This document shows, in pieces, positions 34,356 through 43,780 of a stretch of DNA of 64,000 nucleotides. Position numbers and translations under genes: made by a program. Within the stretch, counting starts at the first letter, position 1. Each line of letters starts with the position of its first letter. Source of the DNA: Billgrantia antri (GTDB lineage Bacteria; Pseudomonadota; Gammaproteobacteria; Pseudomonadales; Halomonadaceae); contig NZ_JAHYCA010000008.1 in the NCBI RefSeq assembly GCF_019430905.1, positions 124,001 through 188,000 of the forward strand, in the 5' to 3' direction. The notes beneath the pieces were generated by a model that was given only the letters and a program-made list of their open reading frames with translations, did not search any database and was not told the origin of the DNA.

Positions 34356-35347
34356 CGTCGCCACACCTCGGCCACGATTTCGTAGCTGCGCAGGCGGTCC
34401 TCGCTGGAATAGGTGTCGGTGTTGAGCATCAGCTCGTCGGCCCCGGTCTGCTCGAGGAAGCGTTCGAGTCCCTCGCGCACGGTATCCGGCCCGCCGATCA
34501 CCGCCGCGCCGAGGAACTGCTCCACCTGGACACGCTCCATGGGCGTCCAGTCGAGGGTCTCGATCGGCGGCAGCGAGCGAGTGCGACGGCCGCGCACCAT
34601 GCCGAGGAATTTCTGGCGGGTGGTGGAGGCGAGAAACTCGGCGCGCTCGTCGCTCTCGGCGGCGATGACCGGCAGCCCGACCATCGCATAGGGGTGCTCT
34701 AGCAGCGCCGAGGGGCGGAAATTGTCGCGATACAGGCGCAATGCTTCGTGCAGGTAGCCCGGCGCGAACTGGGCGGCGAAGGCGAAGGGCAGCCCCTCGC
34801 GGGCGGCGAGCTGGGCGCTGTAGCCGCTGGAGCCGAGCAGCCACAGCGGCACCCGAGTGCCCTGGCCGGGCACGGCGCGTACGCGCTGGCCGGGTTGCTC
34901 GTCGTCGAGGTAGCCCTGCAGCTCGGCGAGCAGCTCGGGGAAATTCTCGGCTCCTGCATAAGGGTCGCGGCGCAGCGCAGTCATGGTGGCGGCGTCGGAG
35001 CCGGGCGCGCGCCCCAGGCCCAGGTCGATGCGGCCCGGGTAGAGGGTTTCCAGGGTGCCGAACTGCTCGGCGATCACCAGGGGCGCATGGTTGGGCAGCA
35101 TGATGCCGCCGCTGCCCACGCGAAGGCGTGAGGTGGCGCCGGCGATATGGCCGATCAGTACCGCGGTGGCGGCACTGGCAATGCCGTCGAGGCTGTGATG
35201 CTCGGCCAGCCAGTAGCGGGAGAAGCCGAGGCGCTCGGTCAGTCGGGCCAGCGCCACGCTCTCCGCGAAGCTGTCGGCGATGGTCCCCCCCTGGCGGATC
35301 GGCGCCAGGTCGAGCACGGATAGCGGGGTGTCGGAAAGTCGGGACAT
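34352..35347 (-). CDS. LLM-class flavin-dependent oxidoreductase (luciferase-like, MsnO8 type)
   Basis: 331 residues. Luciferase-like TIM barrel: LSVLDLAPIRQGGT at the start, SRYWLAEHHSL, GSGGIMLPNHAPLVIAEQFGTLETLYPGRIDLGLGRAPGSD, all typical of the single-subunit YhbW/MsnO8 group. Uses FMN, probably with a flavin reductase; substrate unknown. The ATG at 35347 is preferred over an upstream in-frame start at 35416. It is divergent from the BCCT gene and coupled to azlC. Confidence 0.9.
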   Translation of the reverse strand: MSRLSDTPLSVLDLAPIRQGGTIADSFAESVALARLTERLGFSRYWLAEHHSLDGIASAATAVLIGHIAGATSRLRVGSGGIMLPNHAPLVIAEQFGTLETLYPGRIDLGLGRAPGSDAATMTALRRDPYAGAENFPELLAELQGYLDDEQPGQRVRAVPGQGTRVPLWLLGSSGYSAQLAAREGLPFAFAAQFAPGYLHEALRLYRDNFRPSALLEHPYAMVGLPVIAAESDERAEFLASTTRQKFLGMVRGRRTRSLPPIETLDWTPMERVQVEQFLGAAVIGGPDTVREGLERFLEQTGADELMLNTDTYSSEDRLRSYEIVAEVWRR

Positions 35348-35518
35348 GTTAAGACTCGTCAAAAACCTTAGCCTGCTTGGTTTCTCCAGAATCGTCGTGT
35401 CGGCGCCGCGATGCAATGGTTTTTCTGTTCCGGGAGCAGGCCGATGCCAGTGACTTGTGTGGCGTCAGGGTAGGCCTGCTAGCATGTTGGCGTTCATGGA
35501 CGAAACGAGGTGCGCCTT

Positions 35519-37153
35519 ATGGCCAACCATGGAGGGCAGCGGGTCTTTGCCGCATCGGCCCTGATCATCCTGGCGCTGGTGGCCGCCGGCGCTGGCTACC
35601 CCGACGCGTTCGGGGCCGCCGCCGCCGCCGCGCTGGACGCCGTCACCCAACTGTTCGGCTGGTTCTATCTGTTTTCGGTCTTCGGCTTCGTGATCTTCCT
35701 GCTGGTGCTTGCCTTCAGCAAGTACGGCAAGGTCCGGTTGGGGCCCCAGGACAGCACGCCGAGTTTCAGCTTCTTCTCCTGGGTCAGCATGCTGCTGGCG
35801 GCCGGCTTCGGCGTGGGCCTGGTGTTCTACGGCATGGCAGAGCCCATGCTCCACTACATCGAACCGCCTTATGGCGACGTGGCAGCCGAGAGCTCCGAGG
35901 CGGCGCGATATGCCATCCAGTACAGCTACTTCAACTGGGGCATTCACCAATGGGCGGCCTTTTCGGTGGTGGGACTGATCATCGCCTACTTCCAGTTCCG
36001 CAAGGGGCAGGCCGGGCTGGTCTCCTCGGTACTGTCGTCCATCGCCGCCAAGTATCCCCGGGTGCGCCCCTACGCGCCGACCTTGGATGTGTTCGCGGTG
36101 GTGGCCACGGTGATGGGGGTAGCCACCTCGCTGGGGCTGGGCGTGCTGCAGCTCAATGGTGGCTTCAACGCCGTGTTCGGCCTGCCCGAGAGCGGGCTGT
36201 GGCAGTTCGTCATCCTGTTCGTGATGTTCCTGGCCTACATGGCCTCGACCTGGTCGGGGCTGGACAAGGGCATCCGCCGGCTTTCCAACCTCAACATGAT
36301 CCTGTGCATCGGCCTGATGCTCTACGTGCTGGTGACCGGCCCCACGGTGATGATCCTCGAGACCATCACCCTGGGAATCGGCGATTACCTGCAGAACTTC
36401 GTCGGCATGAGTCTGCGTATCTCGCCGTTTTCCGATAACACCTGGGCAGCCAACTGGACCATTTTCTACTGGGCCTGGGTCATCGCCTGGTCGCCGTTCG
36501 TCGGTACCTTCGTGGCCCGGGTGTCGCGCGGGCGCACCATCCAGGAATACGTCTTCGGCGTGCTGATCGTGCCACCGTTGCTGGCCTGCCTGTGGATCGG
36601 GGTTTTCGGCGGTGCCGCGCTGCACATGGAGCTGGCCGGCGATGTCGGCCTGGCCAGCGCCACCGAGAACAACATCACCGTCGCGCTGTTCGAGATGTTC
36701 GAGCTCATGCCCTTCTCCGGGGCGCTCTCGGTGATCGCCATGTTGCTGATCTTCGTCTTCCTGGTGACCTCGGCCGACTCGGCTTCCTACATCGTGGCGC
36801 AGATGACCGACAACGGCTCGATCAACCCGCCGCTGTTCAAGCGCGTGATCTGGGGCGTGCTGATTGCCGCCATCTGTCTCACCTTGATCGTCGCCGGGGG
36901 CCTGACCGGGCTGCAGTCGGCCGCGGTGCTCTCGGCGCTGCCTTTTACCTTCATCCTCTATGGCATGATCGTGGTGCTGGTCCGCGAGCTGCGTGCCGAC
37001 CGCCAGTCCATGCTTACCCAGCTCTATCGTCGCCATGGCGAAACGCCGGTCGGGGCCGACGCCTTCGAGGCCGAAGCGCTGGGTGAACAGGAGCGGCTGC
37101 GTCGCGCGCCCAACGTGGTCAATCGGCGCATCAACCGGCGTGAGGGCGGCTAG
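35519..37153 (+). CDS. BCCT-family betaine/carnitine/choline transporter
   Basis: 544 residues with about 12 membrane segments. Family signatures: FGVGLVFYGMAEPMLHY, the Trp-rich box YWAWVIAWSPFVGTFVARVSRGRT and the later FLVTSADSASYIVAQM. Imports quaternary ammonium osmolytes with Na+ or H+; substrate not decidable. The C-terminal cytoplasmic tail is basic and could be osmosensory, as in BetP. ATG 35519 chosen; a GTG nine bases earlier is possible. Such transporters are numerous in halophiles. Confidence 0.92.
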   Translation: MANHGGQRVFAASALIILALVAAGAGYPDAFGAAAAAALDAVTQLFGWFYLFSVFGFVIFLLVLAFSKYGKVRLGPQDSTPSFSFFSWVSMLLAAGFGVGLVFYGMAEPMLHYIEPPYGDVAAESSEAARYAIQYSYFNWGIHQWAAFSVVGLIIAYFQFRKGQAGLVSSVLSSIAAKYPRVRPYAPTLDVFAVVATVMGVATSLGLGVLQLNGGFNAVFGLPESGLWQFVILFVMFLAYMASTWSGLDKGIRRLSNLNMILCIGLMLYVLVTGPTVMILETITLGIGDYLQNFVGMSLRISPFSDNTWAANWTIFYWAWVIAWSPFVGTFVARVSRGRTIQEYVFGVLIVPPLLACLWIGVFGGAALHMELAGDVGLASATENNITVALFEMFELMPFSGALSVIAMLLIFVFLVTSADSASYIVAQMTDNGSINPPLFKRVIWGVLIAAICLTLIVAGGLTGLQSAAVLSALPFTFILYGMIVVLVRELRADRQSMLTQLYRRHGETPVGADAFEAEALGEQERLRRAPNVVNRRINRREGG

Positions 37154-37277
37154 GTCGACCATCAGCCGATCTCGCGCGCTCACGGCGCCTGACCTGAGAG
37201 CGTCGTGGGCGATTGCCGGTAGCCAGCGAAGAGCGCAGGTCGTAAGCTCTGAGAGGTAGGGGAACCGGACGTCAACC

Positions 37278-37454
37278 ATGTCTCTCATCGGCTCACGCCG
37301 TCGTGCGCTTCCACGAGGCGCCACCCGCCGGCATCAACCGAGCCGCGGGCGTCAGAACCATTTCGATCGCTGGCTCGACCGCGCGGTGGACGTTGCCGTG
37401 CTCACGGCGCTGGCAGTGGGCACGGTGGCGCTGTTACTGCATCTGTTGTTATAG
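37278..37454 (+). CDS. Small single-pass membrane protein (58 aa), function unknown
   Basis: 58 codons. A strongly basic N-terminus (SRRRALPRGATRRHQPSRGR) is followed by one hydrophobic helix (AVDVAVLTALAVGTVALLLH) near the C-terminus. It ends 12 bases before the extensin-like gene, which suggests a shared message. The ribosome binding site is weak (GGGGA too far upstream), so it is less certain than its neighbours. Confidence 0.5.
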   Translation: MSLIGSRRRALPRGATRRHQPSRGRQNHFDRWLDRAVDVAVLTALAVGTVALLLHLLL

Positions 37455-37466
37455 CGTCGAGGCGAG

Positions 37467-38165
37467 ATGCGTTCACTGCTGATACTGGTCGTGCTGATGG
37501 TCGTCGCGGCGGCGGCCTGGTGGCAGCTCGAGGCGCGTCTTCCCTCCCACTGGCACCCGTGGAAGCCGCTGAGCGTTGGCGATCCCTTGACCCCTGTCAC
37601 TCGCTGGAAGCTGCAACGCCTGAGCGATGACCGCGAGGCATGCCTGGCGGTGCTCGGCACGGCCTCCGAGAAGTCGCTGCGGATGACCCCGTTGGACGAC
37701 CACGAACCTGTCCCCGGCTGTCCGCTGAGCAATGTGGTGCGTCTCCACGGCAGCGATGTCGAGTTCAACGCCAGTTTCGTCGCGCGTTGTCCGCTGGCGC
37801 TGGCCTGGGTCATGTTCGAGCGTCAGCGTCTTCAGCCCGCTGCCGTGGCCCACTTGGGCAGTCGCGTGGCCCGTGTCGAACACTATGGCAGCTACGCCTG
37901 TCGCAACGTCTATGGTCGCGAGGAGGGGCGGCGCAGCGAGCATGCCACGGCCGAGGCGCTCGATGTGGCGGCCTTCCGCCTCGAGGATGGGCGTCGGATC
38001 ACGCTGCTAGAGCACTGGGGCGACGCGGGGGCCCGCGGGGCCTTCCTGCACGAAGTGCGCGATGGCGCCTGCGACCTGTTCGGCACCGTGCTGGGCCCGG
38101 AGTACAATCAGGCGCATGCCGACCACTTCCATTTCGGCATGCGCGGCTTCCACCTGTGCCGCTGA
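37467..38165 (+). CDS. Extensin-like C-terminal domain protein, probable LAS-type zinc peptidase fold
   Basis: 232 residues. N-terminal signal anchor (LLILVVLMVVAAAAWW), then the Extensin_C domain: CPLSNVVRL, HYGSYACRNVYG and SEHATAEALDVAAF with His159 and Asp166, and HADHFHFG near the end (second His group). This is the His-x6-Asp plus His-x-His arrangement of D-Ala-D-Ala-type peptidases, so a periplasmic cell-wall hydrolase is plausible. GAGGCGAG precedes the start. Confidence 0.85.
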   Translation: MRSLLILVVLMVVAAAAWWQLEARLPSHWHPWKPLSVGDPLTPVTRWKLQRLSDDREACLAVLGTASEKSLRMTPLDDHEPVPGCPLSNVVRLHGSDVEFNASFVARCPLALAWVMFERQRLQPAAVAHLGSRVARVEHYGSYACRNVYGREEGRRSEHATAEALDVAAFRLEDGRRITLLEHWGDAGARGAFLHEVRDGACDLFGTVLGPEYNQAHADHFHFGMRGFHLCR

Positions 38166-38237
38166 GGCCGTCAGGCTCGCACGGCGTCGACGGCCCCCGT
38201 ACACTCAGAGGCATCAACCCGCTGGCGCAAGAGGCTT

Positions 38238-39185
38238 ATGCTGGGATTTCTGCAGGGTTTCTCCTATGGGCTGTTCGTCACCTGCCTGCCGTGGTGCCTG
38301 GTCGGGCTGGCCAACCCGCGGCTGGCGCTCGCCAGCGACAACCCCAACCGCTTGCAGGTGCTGTTCCGCTACTGCCTGTTGGTGCCGTTCATCAGCATGG
38401 TGTTGTGGCTGACGTCGCTATGGGGCGGCTTCGGGCCGAGCCTGGGCGGATGGCTGGCTGGCCTGGTGGCGGTGGGCGTATCGCTGCCGCTGGAGCGTGG
38501 TTGGCGGCGCTGGCGTGCGCGGCGCCACCAGCGCCGACTCCAGGAGCGACTGGCGGCCGAGAGTGAGCGACGACGCGCCGAGCAGGAGCGTGCCGCGCGG
38601 GAATCCGGCGTGGCCGAACTGGACCCGTCCCGTCCGCCGGTCGACGCCGATGACCTGGTTTTGGCGCTGTGCCGGGCCAAGGCGCAACTGCTCGAGGTCA
38701 AGCGTGCCGACCTGGCGGGGCAGGTCGATCGTTTCTACACCCGCTACGCCCATGTGATGGAGTTGCTGGCCGCCCGCTTCGATCGCAGCGAGCTGGCCTT
38801 CGAGCGTTCGCGTAGCCTGATCGCCGATGTCTGCCTTGGGGCGGTGGATACCTTCACCTCCATGGCGGCCCAGGCGCGTGGCGTGATGGGGCTGGATGTC
38901 GACTACGTACGCCGGCGCCTGGAGCAGGAGGGGAGTCGGTTGTCTGTCGAGGAGCGCATCGCGCTCAAGCGTCGCCTCGAGCTGATCGAGGAGACCGACC
39001 GTCGCCTGCGACGCCTGGTGGCGCGCAACGAATCGGCACTCACCCTGCTGGACGATACGGCCGTGGCGCTGGCCCGGATCGAGACGGGGCGGCCGCAGGC
39101 CGCGCTTGCCACCGATCGGGCACTGGAGGAGCTGCGGCGTTTCATCGAGGGGGCAGATCGCTACAGTCGCCAGGAGCGTCGTTGA
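38238..39185 (+). CDS. Membrane-anchored coiled-coil protein, probable partner of TelA
   Basis: 315 residues. Two hydrophobic hairpins in the first 90 residues, then a long Arg/Glu-rich helical region (RRHQRRLQERLAAESERRRAE) and further helices to the end. This resembles XpaC-like proteins that are encoded beside telA. No enzymatic motif. It lies 80 bases before telA on the same strand, and both may act in the envelope stress/toxic anion response. Function is inferred from context. Confidence 0.7.
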   Translation: MLGFLQGFSYGLFVTCLPWCLVGLANPRLALASDNPNRLQVLFRYCLLVPFISMVLWLTSLWGGFGPSLGGWLAGLVAVGVSLPLERGWRRWRARRHQRRLQERLAAESERRRAEQERAARESGVAELDPSRPPVDADDLVLALCRAKAQLLEVKRADLAGQVDRFYTRYAHVMELLAARFDRSELAFERSRSLIADVCLGAVDTFTSMAAQARGVMGLDVDYVRRRLEQEGSRLSVEERIALKRRLELIEETDRRLRRLVARNESALTLLDDTAVALARIETGRPQAALATDRALEELRRFIEGADRYSRQERR

Positions 39186-39265
39186 GCCACTCGCCGGCTG
39201 GCGTTGAGCCATGCGCCGGTCTTGCTTGCTAAGGTGTGGGAAAGAGCCTGAATGGGGAAGCGCTT

Positions 39266-40501
39266 ATGAACCAGTCGTCCGAACGTGGCTCGCCGCTCTC
39301 GCTGCCGCCGGTGGAGCAGATCGCCAGCGAGCTCGAGGAAATCGCCCCGGAGCCGAAGGATAGCGAGGAGATCGTGATCGACGACCCCGAGCTTGAGCAG
39401 ATGGCGGAGTCGTTCGTCGACGATGTGCTGGCCAGCGAAGAAGGTGCCGCCCTCGATCGCCAGCGCCGCGCGGTGGATGAGATGGGGCTGGAGCTGCAGC
39501 AGCAGGCGGCGCATCACAGCGAGATGCTGCAGGCGCCGCTGCGCAAGCTGGCCCATCAGGGTGACGAGGGCGGGCCAGTGGCCAAGGCGCTGATCGACCT
39601 GCGCGGACACATGCAGGACCTCGACCCGCACCAGCATCGCCTGGCATCGGGGCCGTTCGATCGTCTGCTGTCCCGTATCCCCGGTGCCGGCAATCGTGTG
39701 CAGCGTTATTTTCGCAAGTTCGAGAATGCCCAGCAGGCGCTCGATGCCATCATTGCCGACCTGGAAGCGGGGCGCGACATGCTGCGGCGTGACAACATCA
39801 CGCTCAGCGACGATCAGGAGAGTTTGCGCCAGCTGCTGGGGCGGCTCCAGCGCCAGGTCGACCTGGGCCGACTGATCGATCGTCGCCTGGTGCAGGCGCT
39901 GGAGCGGCTCGGCGATACGCATCCGCAGCGTGGGTTCATCGAGGAGGAGTTGCTGTTCCCGCTGCGCCAACGCATCGTCGACCTCCAGCAGCAGCAGGCC
40001 GTCAGCCAGCAGGGCGTGCTGGCGCTGGAGGTGATCATTCGCAACAATCGCGAGCTGATGCGCGGCGTCGACCGGGCGATCCACGTAACCGTGTCGGCAT
40101 TGACGGTAGCGGTGGCGGTGGCGCTGGCGCTGGCCAACCAGCGCCTGGTGCTCGACCGCGTCGAATCGCTCAATACCACGACGTCGGAGATGATCGCCGG
40201 CACGGCGAGGACGCTGCGCCAGCAAGGGGTGGAGATCCAGACCCGCGCTGCCTCGGCCCAGCTCGACATGCAGGCCCTGGAACAGGCCTTCGACGATGTG
40301 CTCGGCGCCATCGACGACCTGTCCCGCTATCGTCAGGAAGCGCTGCCGCAGCTCGATGCCCAGATCGATCGCCTGGCGCAGCTGGCACGCCGGGGCGGCA
40401 ATGCGATCGACAAGCTGCAGCGCGGCAGTGACGTCCAGGCATCCGACGCGGCTGGAGCGGAATCGACGCCCGGCGAAGGGCGCAACGAGCGCCCCTCCTA
40501 G
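39266..40501 (+). CDS. telA: Toxic anion resistance protein TelA family
   Basis: 411 residues. All-helical family protein with the landmarks GPFDRLLSRIPGAGNRVQRYFRKFENAQQALDAI, LRRDNITLSDDQESL and the helical hydrophobic stretch around VTVSALTVAVAVALAL. TelA was named for tellurite resistance but is widely linked to envelope stress. I use the ATG at 39266; a GTG at 39236 would add ten residues. Its end overlaps the opposite-strand coiled-coil gene by four bases. Confidence 0.85.
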   Translation: MNQSSERGSPLSLPPVEQIASELEEIAPEPKDSEEIVIDDPELEQMAESFVDDVLASEEGAALDRQRRAVDEMGLELQQQAAHHSEMLQAPLRKLAHQGDEGGPVAKALIDLRGHMQDLDPHQHRLASGPFDRLLSRIPGAGNRVQRYFRKFENAQQALDAIIADLEAGRDMLRRDNITLSDDQESLRQLLGRLQRQVDLGRLIDRRLVQALERLGDTHPQRGFIEEELLFPLRQRIVDLQQQQAVSQQGVLALEVIIRNNRELMRGVDRAIHVTVSALTVAVAVALALANQRLVLDRVESLNTTTSEMIAGTARTLRQQGVEIQTRAASAQLDMQALEQAFDDVLGAIDDLSRYRQEALPQLDAQIDRLAQLARRGGNAIDKLQRGSDVQASDAAGAESTPGEGRNERPS

Positions 40502-40845
40502 GGCGAGCCCCCCGGCGAGCGGGGGCCGCCCCGATCCTCGTCGTCGACATCCCTGGGCGGCGGCTCGTGCCGCTGGGCGTCACGCAGCGCCTTGCGCATC
40601 AGCTCCCAGGCATCGTCGAGCCCCTGCTGCAGCGAATCCCAGGCCGCCTCGCTGGCATACTGCAGCTCCTCGAGCCGACGGCGGGTCTCGTCACGACGCC
40701 GCCGCAGCCGCTCGATGTCGTCGTGATAGCGGGTCTGAGCCTCGGCCCCCGCCCGGCGTGCCCGTGCGGCCAGCGCCTCGATCTCGGCATTCCATTCGTC
40801 TAGCCGAGCCTTCATCTGCTCGACGAACTCATCGCGTCTGTTCAT
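40498..40845 (-). CDS. Small coiled-coil protein of unknown function
   Basis: 115 residues, nearly all helical with heptad-like Arg/Glu/Leu pattern (RLRRRRDETRRRLEELQYASE), then a short disordered acidic-Pro tail. It converges with telA and overlaps its end. No signal peptide or membrane span. Resembles small cytoplasmic coiled-coil stress proteins, but this is only a resemblance of composition. Confidence 0.65.
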   Translation of the reverse strand: MNRRDEFVEQMKARLDEWNAEIEALAARARRAGAEAQTRYHDDIERLRRRRDETRRRLEELQYASEAAWDSLQQGLDDAWELMRKALRDAQRHEPPPRDVDDEDRGGPRSPGGSP

Positions 40846-40917
40846 GTGGCTTCTCCGCCTCTGGCTGATGCTACTCCTATCGATTCTTCGCCTCGGGGCG
40901 GGGTTCCCCCGAGGCGT

Positions 40918-42186
40918 TCAGGTCTGCGCGGCCACCCGGTCGCGGCCCTGGCGCTTGGCGCGATAGAGCTGACGGTCGGCCTGGGCCATCAGCTCGTCGA
41001 CGCTGGTGCCGTCATGCGCCGGCGTGCTGCTGGCGACCCCGAGGCTGGCGGTGACCCGCCCGGCGCGGGTCGAGTAGGCATGCGCGATGTCGAGGGCGCG
41101 GATCGTGGCATGTATCCTTCCGGCCACTTGCAGGGCACCCTCCAGGTCGGTATCGGGCAGCACGCAGACGAACTCCTCGCCGCCGTAGCGAGCGACCAGG
41201 TCCGAGGCGCGATGCACCACCCGGGTAAGCGCCTGGGCCACGGCCCTCAGGGCGTCGTCCCCGGCGACATGCCCATAATGGTCGTTGAACTCCTTGAAGT
41301 GATCGATATCGATGAATATCACCGAGAGGGCATGGCGATTGCGCTTGGCACGCTGCCATTCGCTGGCGATGAAAGTGTCGAAGTGGCGGCGATTGGCGAT
41401 ACCGGTCAGCCCGTCCAGGGTCGAGATCTGATGGAGCTGGTCGCGCTGGTCTAGGCCCCGCTGGAAGGCCTGGAGCAATTGGTCGACGCTCTCCACCAGG
41501 TGTCCCAGCTCGTCACTGCCATGGCGTCCCATGGCAGGCTTGGGCCAGCTGCCCGGCTGGCGCGGGTCGGTGTCGGCGATGGCCGCGTGTACACGCAGCA
41601 GGGGACGGGTCACGAACCAGTGGAACGCCAGGGCGAGCAGCCCGGCAATGGCCAGGGCCTTGGCGACGCTTAGCGAGAAGATCTGCAGACTGCGATGGGT
41701 GAAGTCGCGTGCCAGATGATCGAGCGCCAGCGTCAGTTCGAGTTCGCCGACCGGCTGGGGCGTGCTGCCCGGGCCGGCCTGGTAGTGCAGCGTCTGCCGG
41801 TAATGGAGTATGTCGTCGAACAGGGCATGGGCAACCCAGCTGGAGTCGCGGGCCGACTCGCGCTGACGCGTAGCCATGGTGCGGTCGAAGTCGTCCATGA
41901 TGGTGGCACTGGCGACGCGACCGCCGTTGAACAGGCCCTCGATGACCTGACCCGCCAGATCAGGGTTGAGCTGGAAGGCCGCCGCCGCCGCGGTGCCGTG
42001 GACCAGGTTGAGACGATAGCGGGTGCTGCTGACGATTTCCTGGCGCATTGCGCGGGCATCGAGAGCGAGCTCTACCAGGCCGGCCAGAATGCTGAGCAGC
42101 AGGGCGATGGCCAGGGTGAGTCCGGCTTGCTTGGCGGTCAGGCTACGCCTGCGGGGTTGGCGATCCATGCCAGGAGGGGGCGTCAC
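40918..42186 (-). CDS. Membrane sensor diguanylate cyclase (GGDEF)
   Basis: 422 residues. TM helix about 21-42, periplasmic sensor of about 130 residues, second TM about 170-195, HAMP-like linker, then a GGDEF domain. The active site is GGEEF (335-339), and a RASD I-site (326-329), five residues upstream, should give product inhibition. It would make cyclic di-GMP. The start overlaps the stop of the upstream periplasmic protein (ATGA), so the sensor and the binding protein are co-translated. Confidence 0.92.
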   Translation of the reverse strand: MTPPPGMDRQPRRRSLTAKQAGLTLAIALLLSILAGLVELALDARAMRQEIVSSTRYRLNLVHGTAAAAAFQLNPDLAGQVIEGLFNGGRVASATIMDDFDRTMATRQRESARDSSWVAHALFDDILHYRQTLHYQAGPGSTPQPVGELELTLALDHLARDFTHRSLQIFSLSVAKALAIAGLLALAFHWFVTRPLLRVHAAIADTDPRQPGSWPKPAMGRHGSDELGHLVESVDQLLQAFQRGLDQRDQLHQISTLDGLTGIANRRHFDTFIASEWQRAKRNRHALSVIFIDIDHFKEFNDHYGHVAGDDALRAVAQALTRVVHRASDLVARYGGEEFVCVLPDTDLEGALQVAGRIHATIRALDIAHAYSTRAGRVTASLGVASSTPAHDGTSVDELMAQADRQLYRAKRQGRDRVAAQT

Positions 42187-43544
42187 TGAGGCGTCTCCTT
42201 GCGGGACCGTGCTCGGTCGAGGGCGGCCTGCAGCCGAGCGATGAACTGATCGGGAACCGAGGGGTGGCAGGCCAGGTAGAGATCGACCTCGTTGAAGACG
42301 AACAGTCGGCGCAGCGCCAGGCCGGCCTCCTCGGCGAGAAAGCTGGCAGTCTGCTCGCCGGTGACCCAGGCATCGATCAGACCGGCCTGCAGGCGACCGA
42401 TGTTCTCGCGTTCGGCGCTGGCCACGACGATGGGAACCCCTTGACTGGCGGCATACTGCCCCACGGCATCCTCGCGAAAGCTGCCTACACGGAGCCCGCT
42501 CAGGTCGTCGAGCGAGTCGGCCTCGATGTCGGCCTCCTCGAGGGCAAAGGCGGCCCAGGTGTTCGACACCAGCGGTCCCACCCAGGTGAACAGCGACTCG
42601 CGCTCGGGCGTGCGGGTCGTGGAATATACGCAGTGTCGATCACGAAGTTGGGCCTCGGTCAGGGCGCGCGCCCAAGGCAGCAGACGGAAATCGGCGTCGA
42701 GTTCGGCGTCATTCAGCGCCTCTCGCAGCAGTTCGGTGGCGCTGCCGGTGATCCTGCCGCCTTCGTCCTGGTAGTTGTAGGGTGGATACTCCTCGGTATT
42801 GAAGGCGATGGTGCCGCCGAGGATCTCGCTGACAATGCCCTGTTCGCGCAGTTGGTCCAGTGCCGCCTGCATGCGCTCGACCAAGCGAGGGTCGGTATCG
42901 CGGTGCAGCGCGTAGTAGAGGTCCGATTCGCTGATGGTCAGCGTGGGAGCGAAGTCGGTGGTGGGCACCCCCTCCTTCTGCATCAGCCAGAAGGCCACGT
43001 CCTCGCCATATGCCCACAGGTCGACCCGGCCGTGCTCGAGCATGCGCAGGGCGCTGATGTTGGACATGGCCGCATGAATCTGGCTCTCCGGTACGCCGGC
43101 TTCCTGCAGCCGCTGGGCACCGATATCCTCGCGGATGACGGCGATGCGATAGTCGCCGTCGATCACGTCTTGCATGCCGCTCAACTGGATGCCGCTGTCG
43201 CGCCGGGCAATCAGCGTGACCCTGTCGGTCGCGATGGGCCCCACCCACTGGAACAACGCCTCGCGCTGAGCGGTACGCGTGGTGGAGAAGAGCACCGTGC
43301 CCGGTTCGGAGAGGGCGGTGTCGTAGCCGCGGGCCCAAGGGTAGTAGAGCACGTCCTCGCGGGAGAGCGGGGTATCGGTTTCGGCAAAGATTCGCTCGAG
43401 AAGCTCGATGGAGATGCCTTCGAGACGGTTGTCCTGCTGGTAGTTGTAGGGCGGGTATTCCTCGGTGATGTAGGTCAGCTCCTCCAGGCCGCCTGCTGCC
43501 GAAGAAGAGAAGAGTACCCACACCAGCATCAGCCATTTTCTCAT
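42183..43544 (-). CDS. Tandem-duplicated periplasmic solute-binding protein (two SBP_bac_3-like halves)
   Basis: 453 residues after a signal peptide (KWLMLVWVLFSSSAAGG). Two complete binding-protein units follow one another. Unit 1 starts TEEYPPYNYQ (28-36 region) and has YPWARGYD and FSTTRTAQREALFQWVGP. Unit 2 starts TEEYPPYNYQ (250-259) and has LPWARAL and YSTTRTPERESLFTWVGP. Family proteins usually have one unit of about 250 residues. It is co-translated with a diguanylate cyclase, so it may report a small ligand to it. No ABC permease is nearby. The ATG at 43544 is preferred; the longer frame has no signal peptide. Confidence 0.88.
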   Translation of the reverse strand: MRKWLMLVWVLFSSSAAGGLEELTYITEEYPPYNYQQDNRLEGISIELLERIFAETDTPLSREDVLYYPWARGYDTALSEPGTVLFSTTRTAQREALFQWVGPIATDRVTLIARRDSGIQLSGMQDVIDGDYRIAVIREDIGAQRLQEAGVPESQIHAAMSNISALRMLEHGRVDLWAYGEDVAFWLMQKEGVPTTDFAPTLTISESDLYYALHRDTDPRLVERMQAALDQLREQGIVSEILGGTIAFNTEEYPPYNYQDEGGRITGSATELLREALNDAELDADFRLLPWARALTEAQLRDRHCVYSTTRTPERESLFTWVGPLVSNTWAAFALEEADIEADSLDDLSGLRVGSFREDAVGQYAASQGVPIVVASAERENIGRLQAGLIDAWVTGEQTASFLAEEAGLALRRLFVFNEVDLYLACHPSVPDQFIARLQAALDRARSRKETPQ

Positions 43545-43780
43545 GCAACCAGCCCCTGCTTGTTTTTTTTGCCTTCGCGTGCCGGCGCCAGTCGCAGTGA
43601 CGCGCTGGCTGTCTGCGCTTGCTTGCCCGAATGACGCCCGAGCAAGCAAGCCGTGACATAGGCCTTAGATCCGCGACAAAGCGGCTTAACTCAGGTTAAC
43701 CAGAATAATGCCCGTGACATGACGTTAAGTGAAGGACTGCCCTCTCCACGCTGTGCGTACGGCGTTATCGGCCGGTAGCG
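43545..43780. other. Intergenic stretch upstream of the binding protein-cyclase operon
   Basis: 236 noncoding bases between two minus-strand genes. It contains an AT-rich patch around GGTTAACCAGAATAATG (about 43695-43710) that could hold the promoter of the 43544 gene. I see no RNA gene or repeat. Confidence 0.4.
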
